DNA from: Epiperipatus broadwayi
Taxonomy: Eukaryota; Onychophora; Udeonychophora; Euonychophora; Peripatidae
Direction of reading: 5' to 3'
Length of the DNA: 64,000 bases
NCBI GenBank assembly: GCA_028023455.1
Contig: JAQFVV010012395.1
Span: forward strand, 6,698,001-6,762,000
This document shows, piece by piece, positions 27,701-42,700 of the stretch. The notes under the pieces are model-generated. The model had not been told where the DNA came from and did not search any database. It was given only the letters and a program-made list of their open reading frames with translations. Every line of letters starts with the position of its first letter. The first letter of the stretch is position 1. The position numbers and the translations under genes were made by a program.

Positions 27701-30700
27701 TTTAATGCTTTCTCTAGCTAAGCATTTATCACAAAGCTTGTTGAGGAATTGGCAATCCTCGTTGTTTATATACAATGTATTATTTATATTTGCAATCCTA
27801 TAAAAAAAAAAAAAACTTTTTCAAGAAAATTATTTTTGTCATGTACAGAAGGGAATCAATTTATATAAATAAATTTATTAATTTATAAATAAATAATTCT
27901 AACATCAAATTATAATATTAAAAAAAAAACAAATAGAATATAAATAAATTGTTTTAAACATTGCTTTGAAAATAAGTAACAATAAAATAATCTATAGCAA
28001 TGACACAAAGTAGTTATGGGCAAATGATTAAAGTGCTTGATTAAAAACTAATATATTATTTCATTACAGAGTAGAATTTTGTTGAGAATGCATTTGTATT
28101 CTTTTAGCACTTACTAAAAATAATTTTACATTTTATTAAAAGTGTTTTGTAATAAAAAAAAAATTACAAAAATAAATAAAAACAAATAAAACAAAACAAA
28201 ACAGAAATAAGTGAAACCTAAGTAATCCAGAGCTCAATCGAGTATATATTGATGCCAACATTATAAAATAATTATATATAATACACACATTTTTATAATT
28301 ATCAATATAATGGCCTAAATTACATTTAAAAATAAAATGTATTAAGTTATTATAAACTCATACAATTACAGAATTGTTATGATTCAAGATTACATTTTAC
28401 ATAGAAAAAAAAATATTTTGTAAATAAAATTAATTTACACAGAACACATCATCACAATGAAAATATTTTCAACCATTACACACAAACTTTGTACTAATGA
28501 GAGAATTTACCGTAACATACTAGTTTAAAACTTAAAATATTTTACAATGATTTTACAAAAACATTTACATTACATTGGTCTTATGTATATATACCAATAA
28601 AATTTGAATATTCATTCAAAAAATGTAGATTGTGTGAAGTCATAACCAAATGAGAACTTATTTTAATTATTTTAAAATAAGTTTATTGTCATGTTTTAGT
28701 TACGTTTTCTCCAAAGTAGTGATGAACATGGAATTTTTCAAAGTTTTGCTTTATTTATCTTTCCATAATTCTCTCTTGAATTGTAGTTTTAATTTCAGTT
28801 TTTTTGCAATATTATAGCCAATGCTTTTATAAAGTTATTTTGCTGATTCTTACTGTTTATTTGGTTTATTCTTTTTCAACATATCTTTATAACACCTATC
28901 TGAATGCATACTGGATTTGTTCAATTTTATTCCTACATTTTTCTTCTTCTCTGCTATTTTCTTGTGAAATTCTTTATCTAATAGCTTTTAGCTTCTTTCT
29001 ACAAATATTTAATCTTATAAAAATAATCTTAACAAATATCTTATATCTTCTAAATAGAATAAAAATAATTTTAATTTTTTATGTCTTGCTGTTTTTTGAA
29101 TAGGTTCACCTTTTATTGAGATGCTTCGAATAAAATATTTTTTTTTCTTCCAGCTCAGTTCTCATTCTCTTCATAATCATAGTATGCATTATTTTTACCA
29201 ACACAAAATCTAAAAAAGTAATAATTTTTAAAAATTGAATGAATATAGAAAAGAGTTCAGAAAAAGTTTAATATTGAGACTAGATCAAGGTTAAAACTAA
29301 GAAAGTAGAATAAAATCTTGTGAAAATTTTTTATTATTGCAAAGTATTTAATATTATTTACTTATACAAATAAAAAAAGTTTTGACTTACTTTCACTATT
29401 CAGTTCTTTTCAAAATTATATATAGTGAAGTAAATTTGACACAACACTTTCAAAAAATAAATGCTAATAATTTTCACATAGAAAATAACAATGTTTATTT
29501 TTTAACAGAAGAAATTGTAAATCGGAGAATTTTATGAGGCTGTTTTTTCCTAAAATTAATATGTAAATACTTTAAATAGGCTTTTAACCTGTGTTCAATG
29601 TGCTTTAAAATTCATAATAATCAAGCACATTTTGCTGACAGAAAGACCTTCCAAACCACAACACAAGATAGCGGCAAAATGTGCTTGATTATTACGAATT
29701 TTAAAGCGCATTGAACACAGATTAAAGCTGTTTAAAATATTTACATATGCTTTCTGTGCGCTCAATAAATTAATTATTATTCTAAAATTAATATGTAAAT
29801 TAGGGGTTAAATGCTACATCTTTCAGTAAATTATGATTTTTTCTTTTCCACCCAAGAATGTATATTCTAACATATCATTCTTTCAGGCTACAATTCAATA
29901 AACAAGAATAATTCTCCTATTTCTACTCTAGTGCCATCTATTTTAAACTTGAATAATCAATGTACATTTCCAGACCACTTACTGATTTGTTTTAATCAGC
30001 AAAGACTTTGGATTCAAAACTGGAACCAATGCAATTATGCATCTTGCAGCCATGTCTAATTTCTTTTTTACCATCAAGTCAATAACCTGAAATTAAAAAC
30101 TTTTAAGCCAAACTTTTTGTGTAGCTAATAGATTTGAGACAAAATTAGTAATTAAATATTTTACTAACTTCAATTAGGATATCTTTTTACTCTGACTATA
30201 ATTGTTAATAGAAATACATCATCACTTGATTCTTTCATCTTAATTATATGAGCAAATCTAATCTTTTTATTCTAGTGTTATCTGTGTATAGCAACAAAGT
30301 AACATATTATTATTATTATAAATTCGATATGCCATAATTCTAGACCTATGGAATAGTGATATGAAGGCAAAATAAGCATATTGCTTAGTTGTAAAATATA
30401 TATTTCCATTTTTATAGAGGCAGATGAACATAAATTTAAAAATAAAGATTTCAGAAATAATAAGATATATGATATAATTTTATCATTATGACTGGCTCTT
30501 CAATAAATCTTATTATTTTGGATAGATACTAAAAATTTCCAATGTCTTGAAATAGCAAAGAAATTCTGCCACATCCAAGTGCCATCTCTTAAAATTTCTT
30601 TATAACAAGTAGTATCATTTTCAAGGTTAATGTTAACTCAAACTGATTCATCTAATCTTTTAAAACTAATAAATAAGTAATTAGCATAACAATATGATGC

Positions 30701-33700
30701 TATAAGAAAATAGCATGAGTGTATAGTTTAAATGGCAATATTACAGCAAAACACCATTATGTAAGTAGCCATTAATCTTGTAGAAAAATATCTGCTTCCT
30801 TCTAATCACTCAACTAATCAATAACAAATTAATTACTTACTTTACTTTCTTATTATCTTCATCTTCTGTTTCTGGTTTTCGTTTTTTAGCTCCTGTTGCA
30901 GGCTTTAAAGCAGTCAGCTATTAAAAAAGAGAAAACAATACAAATATTTATATAATATGCTATTTTTAATTAATCTAATAAAATTTAGATATAGTTTTAT
31001 ATTTTTCAATATTTATAAAATATTATTTCGTGATTTACTTATTAGTAGCAAAATGAAAATTGCTAATAGACGAGAACAGTATTTGATTGTTCAACTGTAA
31101 GATACTAAGACTAAGCTTTTATTTTACATCATTTTCTTTTGTATAATAAATTGATGCTTGATTAAATTTATATGGCTATTAAGATCTATTATTATTTATC
31201 ATTTATAGATCCATGAAATAAATCTTATATACAGTATTTGTTTAATCTTAAAATTTTTATTTTAATTAAAAGCTGTATTTTAGGCAAACAGTAAATTAGA
31301 AACAACCAATTAATCATGAAGTTGTTTCAAGTTAATCTCAAAGTAATAAAAATACTTAATATTTATCATGAGTATTTAAAAAGAGTTAAAATTCATTTTT
31401 GAATTTTCTATTAAAATTATTCAATGTATAATAAAAACTTATAGAATCCGTACATGATGAAAGATGGCATATTTAGTGCTATTATTATTATTATTTTCTT
31501 CAATAATTGTAGTTTCAATATTCTTATTAGTTTACATTGCTTTACAATAAATACTTTTTAATATGCATTCTTATATATGTATTTCAATAAAAAAATTTTT
31601 CAAAAACTCAAAAAGTTTTTTAGTATTCTATTTTTTCTTATTTTGGTAAATATTTTAAAGAGTGCAGTGAGATTCAGCAGGATCTCAATTTATTTCAATT
31701 TTCAATTATCTGCGCTTCGCAAATTAAAATATTATTTACATATTTTACTGCTTGTTATGTATTCTAAAAACTGCTACATTGTAAATCATAGTATTTCGCG
31801 TTGTATGTTTATGATTTAGACTCAGTGAGTTATTTGTGAAGATATTTAAAGCTTCAAACTTTCAGATCTAAATACTTACGACTGGCTTAGATAAATAGAA
31901 AGAAAAGTTGAGATAAGGGTGTGGCTGCCCTTTTCTCGTAAAATCTTTGTTGTGTGTTGGATTTGATTGTTGTTTAGATGGCTATCATGACATTCTGATT
32001 GGCTGTCATATACGTATTTTAACGAGTGCAGTGAGATTCAGCAGGATCTCAATTTATTTCAATTTAAAACCATTAGATAATTACAACTGTTAACTAAATG
32101 AATAAAAGATTGTGAAAAGTACCAAGATGACTTTTCTTTTAGTGATTTATTTAATATAAGCAAAACAAAAAGAATGAAAAAAACAGTGAGCATCTTAGAA
32201 TAATTTCACATTATATATGCTATTATTTATTTATTCAAATTAAAGATAAATTATGTGTTCAGCACCAATAAATAAATGACATCATCATCAATGATGATCA
32301 TATCATACTGCAATTGTTTTTATTTTATAATTAATGGTGTACTCCCAGGATCAACACATACTGGAACCATCATTTTCTATCTAAATATTTGTTTACTGAC
32401 CAATAGTGACATAGACTGAATATCTAACAATCTTTGTTTTGAAACTGGAAAAACTCTCCATATTTAGAAAATCCTCAGCTATTTGGAAAAATATCATCAT
32501 ATGGCAAATGCATTATCATTAATCTATGAACTTACATTTGAGTAGTTTATCAATGACTTTTCTTTGAATTTATTCTTTGTTTTGCAAATTGATCTTAAGT
32601 GATTCAATTTTATTAAAAACATACATACCATAAGTTGTTATAGTAATTTTGACAGATATGAGCATGATAAATTCAATACTATAATCACTAACATGCTTTG
32701 TAAAAGAATATATATTTTTTACAAGTTTAAAAAAATTCTTAATTGCATAAGTTTGTGCTTCAATTCCTAAGCACATCTAAACTTACTGGTCTTTATTTAT
32801 TTTGTAATATAAGTTTGCTTGTCATTTGATATTAGTTATTTTTTATTTTTGTAAAAATAACTCTACTCATTAAGATATATAAGGATCTCACATTATATTA
32901 CACCTCAAATTCTGAAGATCCACTTAGTTAAAAAAATTTTTTGCTATATTTTATAACAGAAAAGTCTTAAGCTAACAACTAAAGCAAGACTGATTGATGT
33001 AATTTTTTTTAGACAGTGAGTGAAAAAAAAAAAGCTCAAGAAATTTTTATATCTGTCTTTTCTAAAGAAAAATATATATGATAGAAAGATCATATTTTTT
33101 TGTTTGAAAACATATAGATCTTTGCATATATACCTGATAAGAGAACATTATTTCTATTTTATTATATTAAATTAGTATTTTGAAAATGAGTAAAACATGT
33201 AAATAGTGCTAGTTAACTATCTAAAAAACAACTTCTTAATTTTTTTGCTTATTTGGTGAAATGTGTCCCATGTATATATATATATTCTAATATATTTTCG
33301 TATCAAATATTGTTTTCAGTCTCATCATATTAAGGTTAGAAACTATCTGGAAGAAAATAAAAGGTATTAGTGAAATATATAAATATTATGCATAACTATA
33401 ATGATCAGAACCTTTCACATATATCAATAGCTCAAACAAGCTCTTAATTGATAAGTGCGGTATGAGAAAACATTTAAAATCTCTATCCAGAACCTTCCCA
33501 TCTCCAGATCAACTGGTTTCGAGCTTATGGCTCATGTCAGTGGAGAGCTAGAATATTCGGACACTAGATCTAAAATATCAACTCAAAACCCAGCACTTAT
33601 TTCATACGTAATATTTAAGTAGAAACTCTGAAATTTTCGGACATGAAAATGTCTTTAAACCCAGCTAACTTAAATAGCTATATGGGACTGAACTAAATTC

Positions 33701-36700
33701 AGATCTATATATACAAATTAATTCAAGTCAAGAATTAAAAAAAGGTAAATTAAACAATAATTCTTATCTAGAAACTTTTTAAATTTAAATTCACTAAAAA
33801 AAAAAAAAAAAATCCAAATTAAAAATAGACATTTACTTTTTAATTTTCTTTTTGATTTTGGATGAGAATTACCATTAATTTTTTTAGAACTCATTATAGA
33901 CATTTTTTGTATGTGTTTATTAATAATTATATTTGCTTTCCATAAAAAACTGTTTCAGTGATATTAAAATATTTATTTCCTCATAGTTTTCCAAAATATA
34001 TAGGAATTTTAAAAAACTTTCATCTCACAACATTTTTAATGTCAGAAAACTGTATTCTTTAAATTTGAAAAGTTATTCAATAGTCAGTTAAATTTTCTTT
34101 ACAGACATCAAATATCTTAATTTTAGGTCTCAGTATGGGTTCACATGTTGTTACTAAAAGTTTATATAAACCATGTCAATGCATTTCTCAATTTGAAGAT
34201 TGCTATATTTCTGCAATATTGGACATATGAAGATCCAAATTCATATACAGTTTCTATTTGTTTTATAACTATGCCAATGACATTATGGGATTATTAAAAT
34301 CTTTTCTTTTGCTATATAGCTTTTTTTTCTGTATACTTTTCAATTTCATAAATATTGTAATAAAAGCTCTTTAATCTAAAAGTATTTCATAACTACTTTT
34401 TTATATTCCCATGAATTCATTTTTAAATGAGGGCAATAAAATATTGAAAGCAGTTTAATAGGATAAAAGAAATACAATATCAAAAATCAAATAGTAAACA
34501 TACATTTACAATAACAAAAAAAAAAATTAATCCAAATAAATTCAACTAGCAAATCTTTTTTTTTTAACACAATTTATTGGATTCATTATTTAATAAAACA
34601 AAATAAAATTGATTAAGAACATAACTAATAACTGTAAATGTAATTGGTTAAAAATCTTAAATACAATTAAAATTAAAGAAGTATATATGATCAATATTAA
34701 AAACAAATACAGCTAACAATCTTTTGGAAAAACTTGAAGCATTTTATCTCAGATGATCAAAAAAATTATAGTAAAACAAAGAAAATGATTAATGCAAAAA
34801 AAAAAATCTAATTTGACACATTTTAATAGCATAGCATTTAAATTAATGACATATTTACAATTTAATAAATATATATTTTAAATTAAGCAAAATTAAAATA
34901 AACCATGTTTAAATTAAGTAAATCATATTACATATGCTTCGTAATTTTAAATTGTGCTTTACGCAAAAGTAAAGCTTAGTATTATTAGAAAAGAATTATA
35001 CAGCTGAGCACTTTCAGAGAACTTAAGTCTCCATATTCATAGCCTATTTTGGGAGTGTTGGCTTACATTAACATTTTAAGTAATAACCTGTAGATTTATA
35101 CTTTACGTTTGTCTTCAATATGATAATATTAAATCGTGCTATCACACTTCCAACGTAAAGCTGTAATAACAAATAGAAAACTAAATTAAATGGCTGAGCG
35201 CTTTCAAGAAGATGTACTTTAGTTTTCTATTTGTTGTTACAGCTTTACGTTGAAAGTGTGATAGCACAATTTAATATTATCATATTAACATTTAGTTTAG
35301 CGGTAATTATGCAAAATTTATTTAAAGTTTTTGTCTATAAAGTAACAATTATGTTCAAGTAGTGGCAAGCAATACTAAAATTTTATCAGATGATCTACTA
35401 TGATTTAAAGTATACTTGTTGCCTAGTTATCTGCGTTTGCATAAAACATACACAAATTTATTGATAAAGCATTATAAAGTAAATAAAACAACCAATGTCA
35501 AATATAGTATTTATTATATTAAATTGGAATGGAAAATAATAAAGCCTTTACATAGAATCAAACATCTAACTGAACAGCTTCAATTATATATTAATTCCAA
35601 ATCAATAATTATAACAGAACCTTATATAGATCTACAATCTTTCATGGAAAGTATATATATATTTAAAATATATTCTAACTTAAATACTATTTAAACAGAT
35701 ATAACAAGCAGAATCAAATCCAATCATGTAAAACAGAAATAATAATTTAATTTTTAGCTCAAAAAACAGCTTACAATAAACAATTGGTGCAAATATACAT
35801 ATTAAAACAAATAATATTAAATACTAGATGTATTATTTATTTAAATATTATGTACATATTATATGCGCGCACAGAAATAATGAGTCAAACTGAATTTTCT
35901 GGAATTATTATTCTTTATGTCAGAGCATATCTTGGAAGAAAATTGCTAACATTAATAAATATAGTTAACAGAAATATCAGATTACATGAGATATTTTTCA
36001 TAATATTTAACAAAAAAAAGTGTTTCAATTTATTAATAATTCACAAATTCTCAAAACTATCCTTTAATTTGATTAAAAAATTGTGACATTTAAGTACTAA
36101 TAATTTATAATTCTAAATTATTTTTTTCATCTACATTTGTTTATCTGAATTTTCACATTGTTGACAAAAAATAGTGCAATAAGCAATGACCAGAGACAGT
36201 TTTATCTGGTTTATCATTATCAGCTAGTATTATGTTATTTGTAGTAAGGAGGTGATATCTTAATGAAAACACAGACATAGAATTAACATATAACATGCAG
36301 ACAAAAAAAAAAGCAAATGATTTTCTTCTTAGTTGAAGGATTATTTCTTCACTTATTACTGGCTTATTTTTTAAAAAAACTCGTTACTTTTTTTTTTTCA
36401 AACCTTTCAAATATCAATAAATTTATTTCAGTTGGTTAGTTTCTTCATTGTTTGATGATGCCATGTATACAGTAATATATTTTTGGTTATTTCTTTATAC
36501 TATACAATGTTAATGAACGGTATTATAATAAACTGCACTGCTTTACTTCACATAGCATCATTATCTTCACTATGGAGGAAGTCTACAAGCTAAAATCACA
36601 GTACATTTTATTATGTTGATTTTGTTAATTGTGAAGCAATAGATATCTTATCTTGCACAAATTCCATTTGTTATTTAAAAATGGCTCACCATTTAAATGC

Positions 36701-39700
36701 ACAATTTCTTATAATGTGACATATTGCAGGAAAATAATTACTTTATTTATTTTTTAACAAAAAGTTCAAGTTTCAACTTATTAATAATGAAAATGCAATC
36801 TCGCACCCTAATAATTTGACCATTTGATTGTTAACTCTTTCTCGATTAGTTATTTATCCAAATTGAGATAATTCAATAATAAACATCTAACCCAATCATC
36901 ATTGCAAGCTCCATATCTTTAAAGTATTCATATATAAATAAATTTTATTATACATTGCTTATTCATAAATATATACTCTGTTCATTTATTTTTATATAAT
37001 AAACATAAATAAATAATAATAAAAATTTATTATAAGGTGCCCCCAATCCTTTTTTTAAATGAAACACAAAAGTGTTTTTAAAAACTTGTAAACTTCATTT
37101 TGCAAGATCATCAAAAGAGTAGTTATACCATTGCCTCTCTCCATGTCTTATGATCCAAGTAGAAATCAAGTCAAGTAAAATGTTTCAAGTTAAAATCAGT
37201 CCTAAGAACTTTTCCCCCCCAGATAGTCACCTAAAGCCAATCCATTTAACTATTCAATATTGTTCAATAAATGCATATTTAAATATTCTTAATAACAGAA
37301 TAAATAAAGATGGAAAATTCTCTCTAACCATTATTTGGAAATTCTGATTTCTTTTATTGTTACTCTATAAATGCTATTGGAGATATCTATACTTTGCTGC
37401 GAGTTATTTAAGGCTGTTTTAACCTACTAAACTGTCTCTTCACACATGCTTTGTTTTAACTGATTTATTAAAAAAAAAGGGTTACTTTTTTTTCCTAAGT
37501 TAATAAAAAATTAAAATAGAAAAACAATATTTATATAAATTAAGCCAACTATTAATTTCAAATATTTACTTGTGTTTTTTTTTAAATTTTATTTTAAATG
37601 TGTGTGTGTGTGTACTGTATTATGTTTATTTTATAATGACTGCATATTCTAGTTTAAATAAAAATTGTTGATGAAGTAAATCATAACCCATGCTAAGGTA
37701 ATAAAATTTAACAGAAATCTGAATAATAGAAGTTGCAGAGTAATAAGGTTTCCAGATTAATGTTATGTTATTTGTATTGTTAAAATTGTAAATGATAATT
37801 TCTTTTATTATAAATACATAATCAAATCAACATGTGTGCTAAACATCTTCAAAAAAAAAAAAACCTTTCAAAACAGAACTTTTATAAGAAAAATAATATA
37901 TATGAATATTCAAATTATATGATCTTTTAGTTAAAATTTTTATATAGTTCACAAAAACTAAGTTCTTACCAATGAGACTTCCGTTGCACTGTAACCTTCA
38001 AAAATTAGTGTACATTGACCATCTGGAGTGATTTCATCAATTGTAGCTTCATAGTACCTAAAAGGATAAAATGACTGTAAAGATATTAACAAGATAAACA
38101 GAAATTAACTGAACTACTAACACTTATATACTAATATGTTAATATTTCTTACATTGGATTAAATTACATTATCCAATGTTACTTTAAAAAAGTGACGTTA
38201 GTACATGAAAAGCAATAGGCTATAGACACAGCAAAAAAGCTCATGCTAAGTCATTTACAATTGTTATAGCAAAAGTAATAATATTGGAAATATATTAATT
38301 AGCAATTCTATCATATAAATATCCATCCTATGAAGAACTGTTTTCATAAAGATTACTTATTAAAGCACTCAGAATTTTCAGGTGATGATCTATCCACATA
38401 TCTACTATTTTTCATATAGAAATCAATTCAATATAAAGATATCTTAACTGATAAGATCAACAGTAATGTTTTGAAACATTTTATTCATATGAATCATTAA
38501 AAAAAAAAATACAATTGAAAATCTATTTATTAATAAAAGTTTATTCTGGAAATTATTCAAATTCTTATCCACTTTTCTTCTTTTACTTAAATATATCATT
38601 AGATCACTAAAAAAATGACTTGATAAACTAAGCTATCAGATAGCTCCTTTGTAGGTGGAGAAGATAGGGATTTTTATATAAAGACTGATAAGTATGAAGA
38701 CCATGATTTTGAGTGAGAAATAATGATTTGATTGAAAAATATTAAAAAACCAAAAGAACTCATGACTTAACCCCATCTCTTGAATAAAGTAATATAAAAA
38801 GATTACAATTAGTAGAATTCATTTAAATGTAGTCTATTATAATTTACTTTGAATATTCATTTATGATCTATTTTTCAGAGAGATATTTTTTTTTGTATAT
38901 TCAAATACATAAATAATTTTGTAGCACTAAAATTTTTCATTGTCCCAATATATTATTTTTATTACTCATTCATTACACTAGAGATTATCCAATAATGAAT
39001 AATTTTCACTACATCACTCTTACTCAAGGTAGGGACTGGTTTCTATCCACTTTTAACATCTTGTGGATGTAATCATTAACATATGACCAGGAACATGTGA
39101 AGAAGAACTATGATCCCCAATAGATCTTTTTCACATGTCCCGATCATATGTTAATGATTACATCCCTCCACAAAGTGATAAAACTGGATAGAAACCAATC
39201 CCAACCTTTAGTGAAAGTAATGTAGAGAAAATTACACTACAGAAATGTTATTCTTTATCTTGTCCCAACTTTGTAGGATGCTGATACTGTCTATTTTTAA
39301 AAATTTTAAAACTGCCTTGCATGGTGTGGTGCAATGGTAGGATGGTAGACTTCGGAGTTAAGGAGTCATGGATTGCAACCCAGCTCTGCCTTTTCTGGTG
39401 TTCATATTTCTTACAAATTCCCGAGCAATAAAACCATTTGATTATTTTGTTTTGAAATACTTTCCTAAGATGAATGAATTTAATAATAATTGAATGGTTC
39501 GTAGCTCAGAACACTGTATGACTTTCAAGCATTAGAAGCAAAAAAGTAGAGTTTCGACCAGTGACAGTTAGAATTGCTATTCTACCAACAGGGAATTATC
39601 ATTAAGATGGGAATTATCTTGTTTGATTTTTAAATATCACTTTTAGTCTTAACTTATGTTATAAAAGGATGTAAATATATGTTTAGCTTACAATGTTCAT

Positions 39701-42700
39701 TAAGACTTCTGTAGTTTACATTTAAACTATATTTTACAATATTAATCCATCTCACATCATTCTACTCATAAAATAACTATGTAATATATAATATCAATAA
39801 TTATGCGCTTATAACACTCGTTAAAGAAGTTATATATATTGTATTATTAAATTTATTTAAAGCTTAGCGCTTTCAAAGTATAATAAAATCACCAAATTGT
39901 TATATAAAAGCTACATATATATTTGAAAGATTTACATAATAATAAAAATATATTTATTTATTCTAAATAAATAACTACAAAAAAAAAAAAATGCATACTT
40001 AAAATTGGGTTTTAATCGCTTAAAATTAATGAAATGCACAAAAAGGTACATATGTGTTAATAAACTACCATGTATATAAACACATGGATGTGTTTCAAAT
40101 TAATATAACCAAATCTGATTGTCTTGAGTAAGCAATTAAAGTTGCTTAAGTTTGGTCAACTGTGACTTAGCTTTAACAAAATTAATATACTTAATAATAT
40201 GCATGTTTGAGGAGTTCAGGAAGAATATATAATTAATCATCAGTCTTTGCAAATCTCATTTTAACTATATCACATTACATTATATATTCTTCAAATTTGA
40301 ACAATGGGTGTCTCACTCAGACTCATTTTCTTTTATGATTTGAAACCATGAATACAATTCTTTATTTAATATTAATTCTTAAATTCTACTACAATGCAAT
40401 ATATACAGAGGAACATTATACCCATGTCTACAGTAAGACTTCTTTTTCTTTAGGTCTGCTCACGGAAAAGCCATATGTTCAAGTAAATATAAGATTGGAT
40501 ATTTAACTTAATTCTCACTTAGTAAATATATTATGACATAATAAATATTAAGTGAACCAAAAGAACATGCTCTTATAAATTAAATATAAATAAACATTAA
40601 TCAAAATCATTTTAAAAAATGGTCAAAATCCATATTTTATAAATAAAAAACAATTAATTTCTTAATCTGTACTTTCACACAAACATGTATCACAAAAAAA
40701 ACACACAGTTATTGACTAAATTTTAGTGAATATTTTAACTATTTATTTGCATTAATAAACTTAATCCACCGATAAGTTTTTGGTTACTGGTCTTCTCTAG
40801 TAAGTCATCTTTTATTCCTATTATGCTACTCAAGCCCAAAACTTAAAAATTCAAACATCTTAAAATTTTCAAGCTTAACAATATATCAATAATTATTTAT
40901 TTTAGTAACTTCAATTATAAGCTAATTGCAGCACATTTTGTCAAAAGAATAGTATATCTAAACAGGGTAACACACTGACTTCTGTAGCTTACATTTAATA
41001 TGCATTCAATAGAAGCAATCTGGTATATAATGATTATTCATATTTACATGGCTGATAAAAGATTAGTACAATATGAAATAGATTGCTGCAGACAAAATTA
41101 TAACTTTAGAAAGTATGTCTTTGTACATTTATATATGCAAATGCAATTTAAATACACATAATTATAAGTTTATTTTATTTTTCTGTTTGATAAAGAATAT
41201 ATTATATTTAACCTGCTAGTTCATTTCCTCTACGCAGTTTAAGCATCAACATTAAAATGAGATTAAGACAAAACAGAAATAAAAAATTCTGTGAGACACT
41301 TTAAATAAGTAAATTTTATTCAGTTTAGTTTTTGCTTTTTATGCAAGTACATATAATTATTGGAATATTGAACTACCCAAGCAATAGATGTAGGAAAGCA
41401 CTTCTCTCTATAAGTAAAATAAATTAATCTACATTTTCATTTCCCAGTTTTTATACAAATAGCAGTACTGACAAATGATCTTAATAAGAGCCAACGTCCA
41501 ACATAGATGTTAATAAAGCTCCAGTCAATATGGTTAATAATTTAATATTACAAGGTAATTAATTTCTATTCATCTTCCTTTGTATTATTCAGTTCAGCAT
41601 TGATCTGAATTCCAGATCTGGTTTATAGATATGATCTATATAGGAAACACTTATTGTTCATTATGCAATATTAATAAATAAGTTGTAATGAACATTGTCA
41701 TTTTTGTATGTTTAACCATGGCACGACAGGGCATAAATCAGGCATATTAACTGTAGATAACCAAATTAATAGAGTGGCAATAATTAATTGATAAAAATGT
41801 ATAAAGTGTAGAAATGAGATTTTGTACCCATTCACTCATCATTATACACCTGTTATGTAACCCCCTACACTATTGCCATATTGTTAGTATTTTCTTTTAA
41901 TAAATATATATAAAATGTATTCATGTTCAATGTCTTATTCATAGCTCGTTACCATTCAATTGAATATTCTAAATTGTCATGTTAGATTAAGTCCAAATAT
42001 GCATTATCTAAGTAGTCACAGATGTGTGTGTTTAGTTATTTATATAGTAATTGAGTCTTTATTCCCTGATTCTCATGTTCCACCCTTTTCTACTGCTGGC
42101 ACGTGAACTAGAAGAGTAGCCTCACATATGTCATTCAAAGGGTAGTAACATAGAGTGTTGGTGAAGGAGCTGAGGTGCAATCAGATTTGAGGTCTCAATC
42201 TCTCATCTAGATCAGTTTTAGTGTAATTTGCCAAAACTCTGGATTTTGTTATGTGAATGTACAAATCTGACCATTACAATATAAAATCCTGATCAAAATT
42301 TGAATCCAGCTACTAGACAAAATTTCTCAACATTATCAAGCTTATTAGGTGTGAAAGTTATAGGGATAAAAAAGTTTTGTAGAGAATAACCTTGATTTAC
42401 AAAAAATAGTTCTGTTTAGTTCAATAGCACTGTGATATATGATGCATAGAAACAAATTCCATTTCTTGAGGATACCAAAAAAAACCCTTTCAAAATTTTT
42501 AGTAGATCATGGATAAGAATTGGTCAGCATTTCAGAAATTGATATTATATCATTCAGACCTTTCAATAAAGTAACATAAGTATTTAGATATTTCATTCTA
42601 ATATGCTCTGGAAAGAAATTATGATATTTTAATAAGTTAATGCACAGAACAAATTGCTGGATTCAATACCCCAATAAATAAATATTGTTTAAAAATCCCT

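Noticed and set aside
27609-27770. Tc1/mariner MITE with TA duplication
   Set aside because: TA flanks are uninformative in this DNA, and the 10-bp direct repeat with a one-sided head fits better with the other foldbacks.
28804-29103. 99-codon hydrophobic frame that looks like a membrane protein
   Set aside because: T-rich composition gives Phe/Leu/Ile by chance; no homology or splice context recognised.
30510-30640. Minus-strand open stretch with DGTWMWQNFFAIS, possible upstream exon of the unrecognised gene
   Set aside because: No pyrimidine-rich acceptor and only a weak GTATCT donor; the frame is closed by TGA just upstream.
35416-36086. Two consecutive open frames of 92 and 100 codons
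   Set aside because: AT-rich codon content, no motif, interrupted between; likely chance.
39319-39391. Functional tRNA gene
   Set aside because: A- and B-box-like words are present but the stems do not pair well and a SINE-like tail follows; better as a tRNA-derived SINE.
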